Below, piece after piece: positions 1-8,361 of a stretch of 64,000 bases of DNA. A program made the position numbers and the translations under genes. The notes beneath the pieces are model-generated. The model was not told the origin of the DNA. It saw only the letters and a list, made by a program, of their open reading frames with translations, and did not search any database. Source of the DNA: Verrucomicrobiaceae bacterium UBA1938. Lineage in GTDB: Bacteria > Verrucomicrobiota > Verrucomicrobiia > Verrucomicrobiales > Verrucomicrobiaceae. The DNA is taken from positions 149,386 through 213,385 of the forward strand of contig DDFC01000043.1 of NCBI GenBank assembly GCA_002336895.1, in the 5' to 3' direction. Position 1 is the first letter of the stretch. Each line of letters opens with the position of its first letter.

Positions 1-17
1 CGCTACTCTGGATGGTA

Positions 18-38
18 GGGATGCGCTGTGCGCGTCCC
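18..38. repeat. REP-like hairpin
   Basis: A 9-bp stem (18-26 with 30-38, one G-T wobble) with a 3-nt loop lies downstream of the first gene's stop. There is no T-run, so it looks more like an extragenic palindromic element than a terminator. A second small GC hairpin lies near 98-111. Nothing else is evident in the first 170 bases. Confidence 0.35.
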
Positions 39-170
39 TGGAATCCTTTGTTCCCAAGCGGTCTGCCACCTTAACGCGATCCCCCATTCCAAAAGCTCCG
101 CCTCCCGGCGGTCTGCAGCGGTGAGGCTTTGCCGACTCAGAGTCAGACCTGTTTTCAACAGATTGTGGTA

Positions 171-1340
171 TTACTTCCCCAGCGCTTTCGCCGCGGCGTT
201 TTGAAACGCCTCGCGCACGGGGCTGGCGTCGCTGTTGGGGAAGTTGGCACGTTGCACGATCAGGACGTAGATGACTTCCTTCTTCGGGTCGATCCAGGCC
301 TGCGTGCCCCAGGCACCGCCGTGGCCGAAGGTGCCGGGAGAGAGCATGGCCGCGAGACCTTCGTGCGGTGCCTTCAGCACGCAGGTGCCGATGCCCCAGC
401 CGTAGTTTTTGCCGTGACTGCCAAACTCCGCTTTCTGGAAGAAGCCGCAGGGCAGATCGCCCGTGTGCACCGATGAGAGAATCTTCACCGCCTCGGGGCT
501 CAGGATGCGTTTGCCTTCCAGCGTGCCGCCATTCAGCAGCATCTGGCAGAAGCGGGTGTAATCCTTCGCGCAGGAATAGAGGCCGCCATTGCCCTGCGGC
601 GGGCGGCCGCGTTTGCCGAAGTCGGCGCGTGGCGGCACGGCCTCCAGCTTGCCGGTTTCCTTGTTCTTCGCATAGCCGGTGGCAACGGTGCTACACTGCG
701 CATCCGTGGGATAAAAGGTGGTGTTCTTCATGCCCAGCGGATCAAACAGGCGCTTCTGCAAAAACTCGTCGAATGTCATCCCGCTGATCACCTCCACGAT
801 GCGTGACGCGGCGTTGATGCCGGACTGGCAGTACTGCCATTTTTCACCGGGCTCGAACTGCATCGGCGTCGCCAGCCAGATGGGCACCAGATCCGCCAGC
901 GTGTGCGCTTCGTCAGCCTTCGGCCCCTTCGCCTCACCGAGGCCCGAGGTGTGCGTGAGAATCTGCGTGATGGTGAGATTCGCCGGCTTGCCCGAAGGCG
1001 TCTTCAGCGCGGCAAACTCTGGCAGATACTTCGCCACCGGGTCCGCGATGTTCAGCTTCCCCTCATCCTGCAGCATCATGATCGCCGTGCCCGTGATCGG
1101 CTTCGTCATCGAGGCAATCCAGCCCATCGAGTCCACATTCATGACCTTCTGCTTCTCGATGTCCGCCATGCCGTTCGCTTCCAGATGCAGCACCCCATCC
1201 TTCTTCGCCACCACCGTCACCGCCCCCGCCACCTCACCCTTGGCGATCATCTCCTGCATCGCCTCGCCAATGCCAGGAAGTTTGGGTGTGTCCGCAAGGG
1301 CGATGGAAGAAAGAACGAAAGAAAGAATGAGCGTGCGCAT
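171..1340 (-). CDS. Secreted serine hydrolase, class C beta-lactamase / DD-peptidase fold
   Basis: A 389-aa protein with a signal peptide at residues 1-16. The ATG at 1340 is chosen because the 17 residues in front of it precede a clean signal sequence. The S-x-x-K nucleophile motif (SMTK) is near residues 77-80. A Y-x-S motif (YCQS) is near 170, and an H-x-G-type motif (HGG) lies close to the C-terminus. Family members are EstB-like esterases, DD-peptidases or beta-lactamases acting in the periplasm. The substrate cannot be inferred. It is a single gene on the minus strand, followed at its 5' side by the AbiGi-like gene. The family assignment is secure and the specific activity is unknown. 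Confidence 0.9.
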   Translation of the reverse strand: MRTLILSFVLSSIALADTPKLPGIGEAMQEMIAKGEVAGAVTVVAKKDGVLHLEANGMADIEKQKVMNVDSMGWIASMTKPITGTAIMMLQDEGKLNIADPVAKYLPEFAALKTPSGKPANLTITQILTHTSGLGEAKGPKADEAHTLADLVPIWLATPMQFEPGEKWQYCQSGINAASRIVEVISGMTFDEFLQKRLFDPLGMKNTTFYPTDAQCSTVATGYAKNKETGKLEAVPPRADFGKRGRPPQGNGGLYSCAKDYTRFCQMLLNGGTLEGKRILSPEAVKILSSVHTGDLPCGFFQKAEFGSHGKNYGWGIGTCVLKAPHEGLAAMLSPGTFGHGGAWGTQAWIDPKKEVIYVLIVQRANFPNSDASPVREAFQNAAAKALGK

Positions 1341-1427
1341 GGTGGTGGATTCTATCGAACGCAGCAACAGAGGCGATGTTGCTGGCAGCACGTGCTTCGT
1401 GAAAAATAGACAGCAGCTTTTCGCCGA

Positions 1428-2159
1428 TTAGAAATCAGTCATTATTTGATCTGCTGTCAGAATCCTTGTTGATAACCGCTCAATGGAATGAGCGGAATAG
1501 TTTTTGCCCTTTGCTTTCCGCAAAACATCCAGAAAGTAGCCGATTTCTTCCTCTGTCTCGATGATAATATATCGAATGTCATCGGGCTCAAACGTTAGGC
1601 GCACCGAACTCATTGCGGCATTGGCGGCTGCTTTTTTCTCTTGGGACATATATTGTGAACCCAAGAGCAGCGTTTTGACTTGCGATTTTGTAGGGACATA
1701 TCTCCATTCACGCTCATCGGAGAATCTGTAGTTAGGTATCGTTCTGTGTCCTGCTCTGCATAGATCGCCCTGATAGTTCTTGGAATAACGAAGGATGTTT
1801 AGCATGTGCTCATCCTCACCACTTAAATCTTGTCCATTTTTTCTGTATTCAAGTAGGACACGGCTCAGGCTTTCCGCCAAGTGAGATCCAGCCTGCAAGT
1901 ACAGAACAGGATTGAGTTTTTGCTTGATGGCCCACTCCTTGGTTAATCCAATGCCGTAGCATCCATAGCTGCCAATATGATCCTTTACCTGTGATAAGGG
2001 TATGTCACAAAAACTTACCATCGGCACTGCAAAATTAACGGGGTCATTAAAGGTGATTGACTCCGAGCAAAATTTTAGTTTGAAGTTGTCTTCTAAGATT
2101 CCGCGCAAATACGATTTGCGGCGCGTAAAATGAATTATGGAGTTTGAGCTTAGGGCCAT
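1428..2159 (-). CDS. AbiGi-like abortive phage infection protein (antitoxin family)
   Basis: About 243 aa from the ATG at 2159; a GTG at 2333 would add 58 residues unlike the family start. The N-terminus (SSNSIIHFTRRKSYL), the MVSFCDIPLSQVKDHI segment and the YGIGLTKEWA segment match what I know of the AbiGi family (PF10899), the antitoxin part of the lactococcal AbiG abortive-infection system. The gene is visibly more AT-rich than mutS, whose stop overlaps the extended reading frame, and than the hydrolase. This suggests acquisition by transfer. No AbiGii-like nucleotidyltransferase lies beside it, so it is an orphan or acts alone. The family call is fairly confident; a role in defence is inferred. 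Confidence 0.75.
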   Translation of the reverse strand: MALSSNSIIHFTRRKSYLRGILEDNFKLKFCSESITFNDPVNFAVPMVSFCDIPLSQVKDHIGSYGCYGIGLTKEWAIKQKLNPVLYLQAGSHLAESLSRVLLEYRKNGQDLSGEDEHMLNILRYSKNYQGDLCRAGHRTIPNYRFSDEREWRYVPTKSQVKTLLLGSQYMSQEKKAAANAAMSSVRLTFEPDDIRYIIIETEEEIGYFLDVLRKAKGKNYSAHSIERLSTRILTADQIMTDF

Positions 2160-2329
2160 TGTGCGAGTGGTTAACAAATTTCTGTTTGTTCGCAAATTAA
2201 CAATAGCCAGTTTGTTGGGGGAAGCATGATTGCAGTAATCATGGGTGTTTCTGTGTCTAAGAAACAGAGCAATGTATTGAGGGGGGGTAGAAAAGGCAGT
2301 CTTTTTAAAAACTGCTAAAATATTACCAA

Positions 2330-4831
2330 TCACCCAAACAACACCATCTGCCCCTTGTCCTCATCACTCACCACCTTCTTCCGCGTCTTCGCTGGCACGC
2401 TGGTGGCGACGGGGACTTCCTTCACGCTCTCCGCAGGCTGATGGCCGGCTTCGAGTTGTTGTAGCACCTCCTTGGCGCGGTCGATGACGTTCTCGGGCAA
2501 TCCCGCGAGTCTGGCGACCTGGATGCCGTAGCTCTTCTCGGCGGAGCCGGGGAGGATCTTGTGGAGGAAGATGATCTGGTGGTTCCACTCCTTGACGGCC
2601 ACGTTGTAATTTTTCACGGCGCTGCGGCTCTGGGCCAGGGCGGTGATCTCGTGGTAGTGGGTGGCAAAGAGGGTGCGGGCGCCCACTTTGTCATGCAGAT
2701 GCTCGGCCACGCTCCAGGCGATGCTGAGGCCGTCGAAGGTGGAGGTGCCGCGTCCGATCTCGTCGAGGATGACGAGGCTGCGCTCAGTCGCGTTGTTGAG
2801 GATGAGCGCGGTTTCGTTCATCTCCACCATGAAGGTGCTCTGGCCGCGTGCGATGTCATCGCTGGCGCCGATGCGTGTGAAGATGCGGTCCACCAGGCCC
2901 ACCTCGGCGCTGTGCACCGGCAGATAGCTCCCTATTTGCGCCATGAGGGTGAGCAGCGCGGTCATGCGCAGGTAGGTGCTCTTACCGGCCATGTTCGGCC
3001 CGGTGATGAGGATGAGGCGGCTCTCCTCGGGCTCGAGCGTGATGTCGTTGGGCACGAAGCGCTCGCCGCTGGTGAGGTTCTGATCCAGCACCGGGTGGCG
3101 GCCTTCGCGGATGAAGAGATTGCGCGTCTCGTTGAGGACGGGGCGGGTGTAGTTGAAAAGGCGTGCGGTTTCCGCCAGCGAGCCCAGGGCATCGAGAATG
3201 GCGATGGTCTCGGCAGTTTCCTGAATCTGCGCCAGGTGCTCCAGCACACGACCGCGCAGTGCGAGGAACTCCTCGTACTCCAGCGCCTTGCTGCGCTCCT
3301 CGCTGCCGAGGATCTTGTCCTCCATGCGCTTGAGCTCATCGGTGATGTAGCGCTCGCCGTTGACGGTGGTCTGCTTGCGGTGGTAGTCCGGCGGCACGCT
3401 GCCCACGTTGGCTTTGGTGATCTCGATGAAGTAGCCGAAGACAGCGTTGTATTTGATCTTGAGGCTCTTGATGCCCGTGCGCTCGATCTCACGGTTTTGC
3501 AGATCGGCGATCCACTGGCGGCCGAGGGTGGAGGCATTGCGCAGCTCATCCAGTGCCGGCAGCCAGCCCTCGCGGAAGACGCCGCCTTCCTTGATCTGCA
3601 TGGGCGGCTCGTCGGCGATGGCGCGCTGGATTTCCTGCGAGATGGCGGTGAGATCGTGCAGTCTTTCCAGCAGCAGGTTGAAGCCGGGGCTGCCAAAGGT
3701 CTCCAGTGCGGTGCGCAGAGCGGGCACGACTTCGAGAGAAGAGGCCAGCATGAGGAGATCGCGCCCATTGCCGCTGCCCTGGCTGAGGCGGGAGCTGGTG
3801 CGCTCGAGGTCGCGCACTTCTTTGAGCAGGGTACGGATCTGGCTGAAGATCACGGCCTCATCCAGCAGCGCGGCGATCATGTCCTGCCGTTGCGTCAGCG
3901 TGTCCAGATCCCGCAGCGGGTGCAGCACCCAGTGGCGGAGCTTGCGCGCGCCCATGGGTGTGCAGGTGCGGTCCAGCGCACTGAGGAGTGTGTGGGAGCT
4001 GCCACCGCGTGCCGTGACCAGCTCCAGATGGCTCTGGCTTGCGGCATCGATCAGCACCACATCGCTCGTCTGCGCATGGCGCATGCGCTGGATGTGCTCC
4101 ACGCTGCGGCGCAGCTGAAACTGCAGATACTGCAGGATGCAACCCGCCGCGCTGATGGCGGCGCTGAGGCCCTGGCAGCCGAAGCCGTCGAGTGACTGCA
4201 CCTTGAAATGCTGCGTGAGGCTGTGCTGCGCCTGATCGAGCAGGAAGAGGTAGCCCTCCACCGGCTGCGCGCAGGCGGGGCTGCCGAGAGATTCAATGAG
4301 ATCGCGCTGCTCGTCGCTGTAGAGCAGCTCGCTGGCCTGCAGGCGCTCGAGCTCATCGGTGAGTTCGGCGGTGTCCTTGAACTCAGCCACTTCGAATTCG
4401 CCCGTGGTGTGGTCCACGTAGGCGAGGCCGAGTTTTTTCCCATCGCGAAACACCGCCGCGAGGTAGTTCGCACGATTGGAGTCGAGCAGATTGAGGTCGT
4501 TGATGGTGCCTGCGCTGAGGATCTGCGAGACGGCACGCTCCACGATCTTTCCGGGCACGGGATCGGTGGTTTGCTCGGCGATGGCCACGCGCTTGCCCGC
4601 CTTGATCAGCTTGGCGATGTAGCCTTGTGATGAATGATGCGGCACGCCGCACATGGGCACGCCGTTGCGCTTCGTCAGCGCCACATTGAGCAGCGGGGAG
4701 GCGGTCTTGGCGTCCTCAAAGAAGAGCTCGTAAAAGTCCCCCAGGCGGAAGAAAAGCAGCACATCCTCCGGCAGCTCGCGCCGGATGGCGAGGTACTGCT
4801 TCATCATGGGAGTGGTGCTGGCGTCAGACAT
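2330..4831 (-). CDS. mutS: DNA mismatch repair ATPase MutS
   Basis: An 833-aa, full-length MutS. The N-terminal mismatch-binding domain carries the F-x-E motif (GDFYELF) near residue 31. The connector, core/clamp and C-terminal ABC ATPase follow. The Walker A motif GPNMAGKST is near residue 612, and the Walker B/signature region LVILDEIGRGTSTFDG is near 688, followed by the ATHYHE switch. MutS recognises mispairs in the cytoplasm and recruits MutL. No mutL is adjacent. The ATG at 4831 gives the usual MutS N-terminus (TPMMKQYLAIR). The acquired AbiGi-like gene lies immediately downstream. Confidence 0.98.
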   Translation of the reverse strand: MSDASTTPMMKQYLAIRRELPEDVLLFFRLGDFYELFFEDAKTASPLLNVALTKRNGVPMCGVPHHSSQGYIAKLIKAGKRVAIAEQTTDPVPGKIVERAVSQILSAGTINDLNLLDSNRANYLAAVFRDGKKLGLAYVDHTTGEFEVAEFKDTAELTDELERLQASELLYSDEQRDLIESLGSPACAQPVEGYLFLLDQAQHSLTQHFKVQSLDGFGCQGLSAAISAAGCILQYLQFQLRRSVEHIQRMRHAQTSDVVLIDAASQSHLELVTARGGSSHTLLSALDRTCTPMGARKLRHWVLHPLRDLDTLTQRQDMIAALLDEAVIFSQIRTLLKEVRDLERTSSRLSQGSGNGRDLLMLASSLEVVPALRTALETFGSPGFNLLLERLHDLTAISQEIQRAIADEPPMQIKEGGVFREGWLPALDELRNASTLGRQWIADLQNREIERTGIKSLKIKYNAVFGYFIEITKANVGSVPPDYHRKQTTVNGERYITDELKRMEDKILGSEERSKALEYEEFLALRGRVLEHLAQIQETAETIAILDALGSLAETARLFNYTRPVLNETRNLFIREGRHPVLDQNLTSGERFVPNDITLEPEESRLILITGPNMAGKSTYLRMTALLTLMAQIGSYLPVHSAEVGLVDRIFTRIGASDDIARGQSTFMVEMNETALILNNATERSLVILDEIGRGTSTFDGLSIAWSVAEHLHDKVGARTLFATHYHEITALAQSRSAVKNYNVAVKEWNHQIIFLHKILPGSAEKSYGIQVARLAGLPENVIDRAKEVLQQLEAGHQPAESVKEVPVATSVPAKTRKKVVSDEDKGQMVLFG

Positions 4832-4934
4832 GGGCGGTGGCTAGGAGTCGAGAGGTTGGACGGGAGGTCAAGATGGAGCAATGACGAATGACGATTTCAG
4901 CAGGACGACAGGCCGTGGCCACGTTTCATGCGGC

Positions 4935-6056
4935 ATGCCCACCCGCCGCCGATTTCTCCAAGGCTGCAGCGCTGCTGCCCTGCCTGTCTCCCTTTTGCCC
5001 GCCGCCCAGGCTGCGCGCCCGTTTTCCTTCATCCTCCTGGGAGATCTGCACTACGACAGCCTCTCCCATCACGACCTGAAATGGCTGGATGAGCACCACG
5101 CAGGCGATCTGAGCCAGATCAAAAACTACTCCCGCCTCACCACCGAGACGATGCCGGGCCTCTTTGCTGCGGTGAAGCAGCGCATCACCGTGCTGAAGGA
5201 CAGCGCCGCGCCGCCTGCCTTTGTGCTGCAGGTGGGAGATCTGGTGGAGGGCCTGTGCGGCAGCGCGGAGCTCTCCGTGCGGCAAAACCGCGAGGCACTG
5301 GCCTTTGTGGCGCAGCAGCAGCTCGGCGTGCCGTTTGTCTTCACCAAAGGGAACCACGATGTGACCGGCGACGGCGCGGTGGAGGCCTTTGATGAAGTGC
5401 TGCGCCTGTTCATGGAGCAGGAGACGCACCGGGTGGACGCCGCTGCCGCTCGCACCCAGGCCAGCCACACGATGACCTGCGGCGAGGCGCAGTTTGCCTT
5501 CTTTGATGCCTATGACAAAACCAGCCTGGAATGGCTGGAGGCCGTGGCAGCCCGGCGCACGGCACGGCATTTTTTTGTGATCATCCACCCGCCCGTGGTG
5601 CCGTATGGCGCGCGTGCCTCGTGGCATCTCTATGCCGGAGAGAAACTGAAGGCGCAGCGCGAGAAACTGCTGGAGGTGCTGGGCCGCCAGGAGGCCATGG
5701 TGCTGGGCGGGCATCTGCACAAGTACAGCGCGCTCACCCGCATGGCCGGGGGCCATAGCTTCACGCAGCTCGCCGTCAGCAGCGTGGTGTCCGCCTTGAA
5801 CCAAAAGCCGAAGGATGTACTGCATGGCATGGACTCCTACACCGGAGATCAGGTGAACCTGGAGCCCAGGCATGCACCCGATACCGCGCAGGCACGCCGG
5901 GAGATCTATGCGGCCGAGCGCAAAGCTGTGACCGCCTTTGAGTACGCCGACACAGCAGGCTATGCCGTCGTCACCGTGAATGGCGCGCGGGTGGAGGCAG
6001 CCGTGCATGCAGGCACGCAGTCCGAGGCCTTTCAGACGCTGAAGATTTCTGTGTGA
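4935..6056 (+). CDS. Tat-exported metallophosphoesterase
   Basis: About 373 aa from the ATG at 4935. The N-terminus reads PTRRRFLQGCSAAALPVS, a twin-arginine-type leader. Calcineurin-like phosphoesterase motifs follow in order: GDLHYDS, then VGDLVEG, then KGNHD, and GGHLH near residue 258. These are the metal ligands of the family. The protein is predicted to be periplasmic and to hydrolyse phosphoesters; the substrate is unknown. It is divergent from mutS, with about 100 bp between the starts. The C-terminal ~90 residues lack recognisable motifs. Confidence 0.88.
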   Translation: MPTRRRFLQGCSAAALPVSLLPAAQAARPFSFILLGDLHYDSLSHHDLKWLDEHHAGDLSQIKNYSRLTTETMPGLFAAVKQRITVLKDSAAPPAFVLQVGDLVEGLCGSAELSVRQNREALAFVAQQQLGVPFVFTKGNHDVTGDGAVEAFDEVLRLFMEQETHRVDAAAARTQASHTMTCGEAQFAFFDAYDKTSLEWLEAVAARRTARHFFVIIHPPVVPYGARASWHLYAGEKLKAQREKLLEVLGRQEAMVLGGHLHKYSALTRMAGGHSFTQLAVSSVVSALNQKPKDVLHGMDSYTGDQVNLEPRHAPDTAQARREIYAAERKAVTAFEYADTAGYAVVTVNGARVEAAVHAGTQSEAFQTLKISV

Positions 6057-6106
6057 GGAAGTGTGTGCTTGATCCACCGCCGCATGCTTGCCAACATTGA
6101 AACACC

Positions 6107-6469
6107 ATGACCCAACCCCAACGCGAAGCCCTTTTCGACCTGCTCACTCTCTCCATCTACGCGGACGCCCACATCTCACTGACCGAGGAGCGCCTGCTGG
6201 AGTCCGCCTTCATCGCCGAAGGCTGGGACTCCGAGTACCCCAAGAGCCTTTTCATCGACGAATCCTTTGCCCGCGCCCGTGAGATGGCCGAGAGCGACGA
6301 CTCGATGTTTGACTACATCAATGAACGCGCCCAGGCCTTCACCACCAAGGCCTCCCAGAAAGAAGTCCTCGGCGTGGTGAAAGGCATCCTCAAAAGCGAC
6401 GGCGAGACACCCGAAGAAAACGAATTCTACAGCCTCCTGGTCCAGGCGCTGCCGAAGGTGGGGAAGTAA
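6107..6469 (+). CDS. Small TerB-like helical protein
   Basis: A 120-aa, mainly helical, acidic protein. The opening segment (DLLTLSIYADAHISLTEE) and the later GVVKGILKSDGETPEENEF resemble the two acidic-loop helical repeats of the TerB/DjlA-like fold. Proteins of this type are often linked to stress or tellurite-related functions, but many are uncharacterised. It has no signal peptide and should be cytoplasmic. It follows the phosphoesterase by 50 bp on the same strand and faces the esterase gene tail to tail. The fold is an inference from pattern only. Confidence 0.6.
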   Translation: MTQPQREALFDLLTLSIYADAHISLTEERLLESAFIAEGWDSEYPKSLFIDESFARAREMAESDDSMFDYINERAQAFTTKASQKEVLGVVKGILKSDGETPEENEFYSLLVQALPKVGK

Positions 6470-6477
6470 CCACCAGC

Positions 6478-7419
6478 TTACTTCAGCACCGGCTCGCCCA
6501 GATGCTTCTTGAAGAAGGCCGTGGCGATATCCACCGTCTCGGCGCACCAGGGGTCGCTCATCCAGAAGGGATGGGGGGCTTCCTTGAGGGTGTGCACGGC
6601 AGTCTCAATGCCCAGGGCCTTGAGCTTTTCCATCATCTCGGCGCGGCCGACTTTGAGGGTGTCCTTCTCACCTTCGATGTAGATGGTAGGAGGCACGCCC
6701 GCGCGCACGTGGTTGATGGGAGAGGCCTCCTTGTACACCTCCGGCTTCTCCAGGGCATTGCCGCCAAAGAAGAGGATGGCGCTCTCGTTCTTCTGAAAGT
6801 AGTTCGAATCCACCAGGTTCTGCGTAGCGGCCATGACAATGCAGGCCTTCACCGCGCTGGATTGTTCCTTGAAGGGACCCTCACCTTCAAACTCCGCCAG
6901 CCCGGTGGTCATCGCTGTGAGGCCTGAGAGGTGACCTCCAGCTGAGCCACCCATGCAGCCGATGCGCTCGGGGTCGATCTTCAGCTCCGCCGCGTGTGCA
7001 CGCAGGCAGCGCAGGGCGGCCTTGCAGTCATGCAGGGCGGCGGGGTACTTGGCTTCCGTGGAGAGGCGGTAGCTGACCAGCGCGGTGACAAAGCCGCGCT
7101 GCGCCAGGCGCTCCATCATCGGCTTGTCAGCCTCCACCTGGCGTGCCTTCCAGCCGCCTCCATGGATGTCCAGGATGCAGGGCCACGTGCCCTCGGCGTC
7201 CGGCACATAAACATACAGCTCCACGGTGTGCTCCGGGTACTTCGCCACTTCCAGCGTCTTCAGCGTATAGCCCGCAGGTGTCTGCGGTTTCAGTGCCTTC
7301 CACTTGGGGCCGTTGCGGCTCGGCTTGGCGGCGGGTTTGGGGGCAGGTTGTGCGTCAGCTGCATGGAGCACGCCGGCCGCGAGGCCCAGTACGAGAGCGA
7401 TGAAAAAACGAAGGTGCAT
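6478..7419 (-). CDS. Secreted alpha/beta hydrolase (esterase/lipase, BD-FAE/HSL type)
   Basis: A 313-aa protein with a signal peptide (residues 1-20) and a short Ala/Pro/Lys linker. The oxyanion motif HGGGW is at residues 86-90 and the nucleophile elbow GGSAGG at 157-162 (Ser159). A likely catalytic His lies in the C-terminal EAPHPFW segment. This arrangement fits carboxylesterases acting on small acyl esters or plant-polysaccharide ester groups outside the cytoplasm. Substrate not inferable. Single gene, convergent with the TerB-like gene. Confidence 0.88.
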   Translation of the reverse strand: MHLRFFIALVLGLAAGVLHAADAQPAPKPAAKPSRNGPKWKALKPQTPAGYTLKTLEVAKYPEHTVELYVYVPDAEGTWPCILDIHGGGWKARQVEADKPMMERLAQRGFVTALVSYRLSTEAKYPAALHDCKAALRCLRAHAAELKIDPERIGCMGGSAGGHLSGLTAMTTGLAEFEGEGPFKEQSSAVKACIVMAATQNLVDSNYFQKNESAILFFGGNALEKPEVYKEASPINHVRAGVPPTIYIEGEKDTLKVGRAEMMEKLKALGIETAVHTLKEAPHPFWMSDPWCAETVDIATAFFKKHLGEPVLK

Positions 7420-7458
7420 GGGTGTGCATAAACGCCCGCTGCACTTCCCGTCCTAGCG

Positions 7459-8361
7459 TTATTTCTTTTCTTTTGGCACCAGACCCAGATCCTTCGGGCG
7501 GTCAGAGGCTTTATGCATGGATTTTTTTTTCGGCGCCGGTGGTGCGCTGGGGTCGAAAAACACACCTCCCATCACATCTGCGCCCTTCTGAGTCATCACC
7601 AGCGTGGGGCGGTTGCCCTCAGGATCACGGTAGTAGCTGCGCTTGGCGATCTTGCCGTCCGGATTGACCACGGCATGGCAGAAGATGTGCGGCTGCGCCA
7701 GGAAGAGAATGTGCAGTTTGTTGTGCACGTCGATGCTGATCTGCGGCTGCACCGCCATCATGGCAGGCCCCAGCAGGGCGGTGGCCAGATACGCACCGGT
7801 GCGGTCGTCCGTCACACGGTAGTAAAGCTGCAGATCATCCAGCTCGCGGAAAAGGATGACCTGATAGCGGCGCTGACGCCCGGCGCTCGGGAAACCCTGC
7901 GGCACACCAAAGGGCTGGTCAAACATGTTCGGCTTGGAGTCTGTGATGGTCATGCGTGCGCGGTTGGACATGTAGAACTGTCCGCTGATGGGGTGCAGCA
8001 CATTGGCCACGATGGAGAAGGTGCCGAGGCTGGAGGTGGAGTAGCCGCCTGAGATCTCCACCTTTTGCTTCATCGTGCCGCCAGCCTTCATGGTGAAGGG
8101 CGTCTCCGAGCCGATGGTGATGGGGGCGAGATTGCGCCCGGTGCTTTCGGTGATCTCAAACTGCAGCCAGTCGCGTGAGCCATGGCCGCCCACGATCACA
8201 TCGGCTCCGGAGCGGTTGGTGATCGTCACCTCCGCCACCACCGGCTCTCCGGTCAGAAACTGGTTTTTCAGCAGTGTGAGGTTGGTGACATACTGCGCAC
8301 GGGCCTGGCCGCAGCACAGGCAGAGGATCAGCAGGAGCAGATAACGGGTCATAAACTTCAT
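7459..8361 (-). CDS. Secreted protein of unknown function
   Basis: A 300-aa protein with a signal peptide (TRYLLLLILCLCCGQARA). The N-terminal half looks like an Ig-like or intracellular-proteinase-inhibitor-like beta-sandwich, with patterns such as VTNLTLLKNQFLTGEPVVAEVTITNRSG. The C-terminus is basic (KKKSMHKASDRPKD). I recognise no catalytic motif. Its start overlaps the stop of the upstream fusion gene by 4 bp (ATGA), so the two are translationally coupled. It probably works with that membrane protein outside the inner membrane. Confidence 0.7.
   Translation of the reverse strand: MKFMTRYLLLLILCLCCGQARAQYVTNLTLLKNQFLTGEPVVAEVTITNRSGADVIVGGHGSRDWLQFEITESTGRNLAPITIGSETPFTMKAGGTMKQKVEISGGYSTSSLGTFSIVANVLHPISGQFYMSNRARMTITDSKPNMFDQPFGVPQGFPSAGRQRRYQVILFRELDDLQLYYRVTDDRTGAYLATALLGPAMMAVQPQISIDVHNKLHILFLAQPHIFCHAVVNPDGKIAKRSYYRDPEGNRPTLVMTQKGADVMGGVFFDPSAPPAPKKKSMHKASDRPKDLGLVPKEKK

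Noticed and set aside
2561..4195. Long plus-strand open frame (544 aa) opposite mutS
   Set aside because: GC-rich antisense shadow of mutS; low-complexity composition and no family motif.
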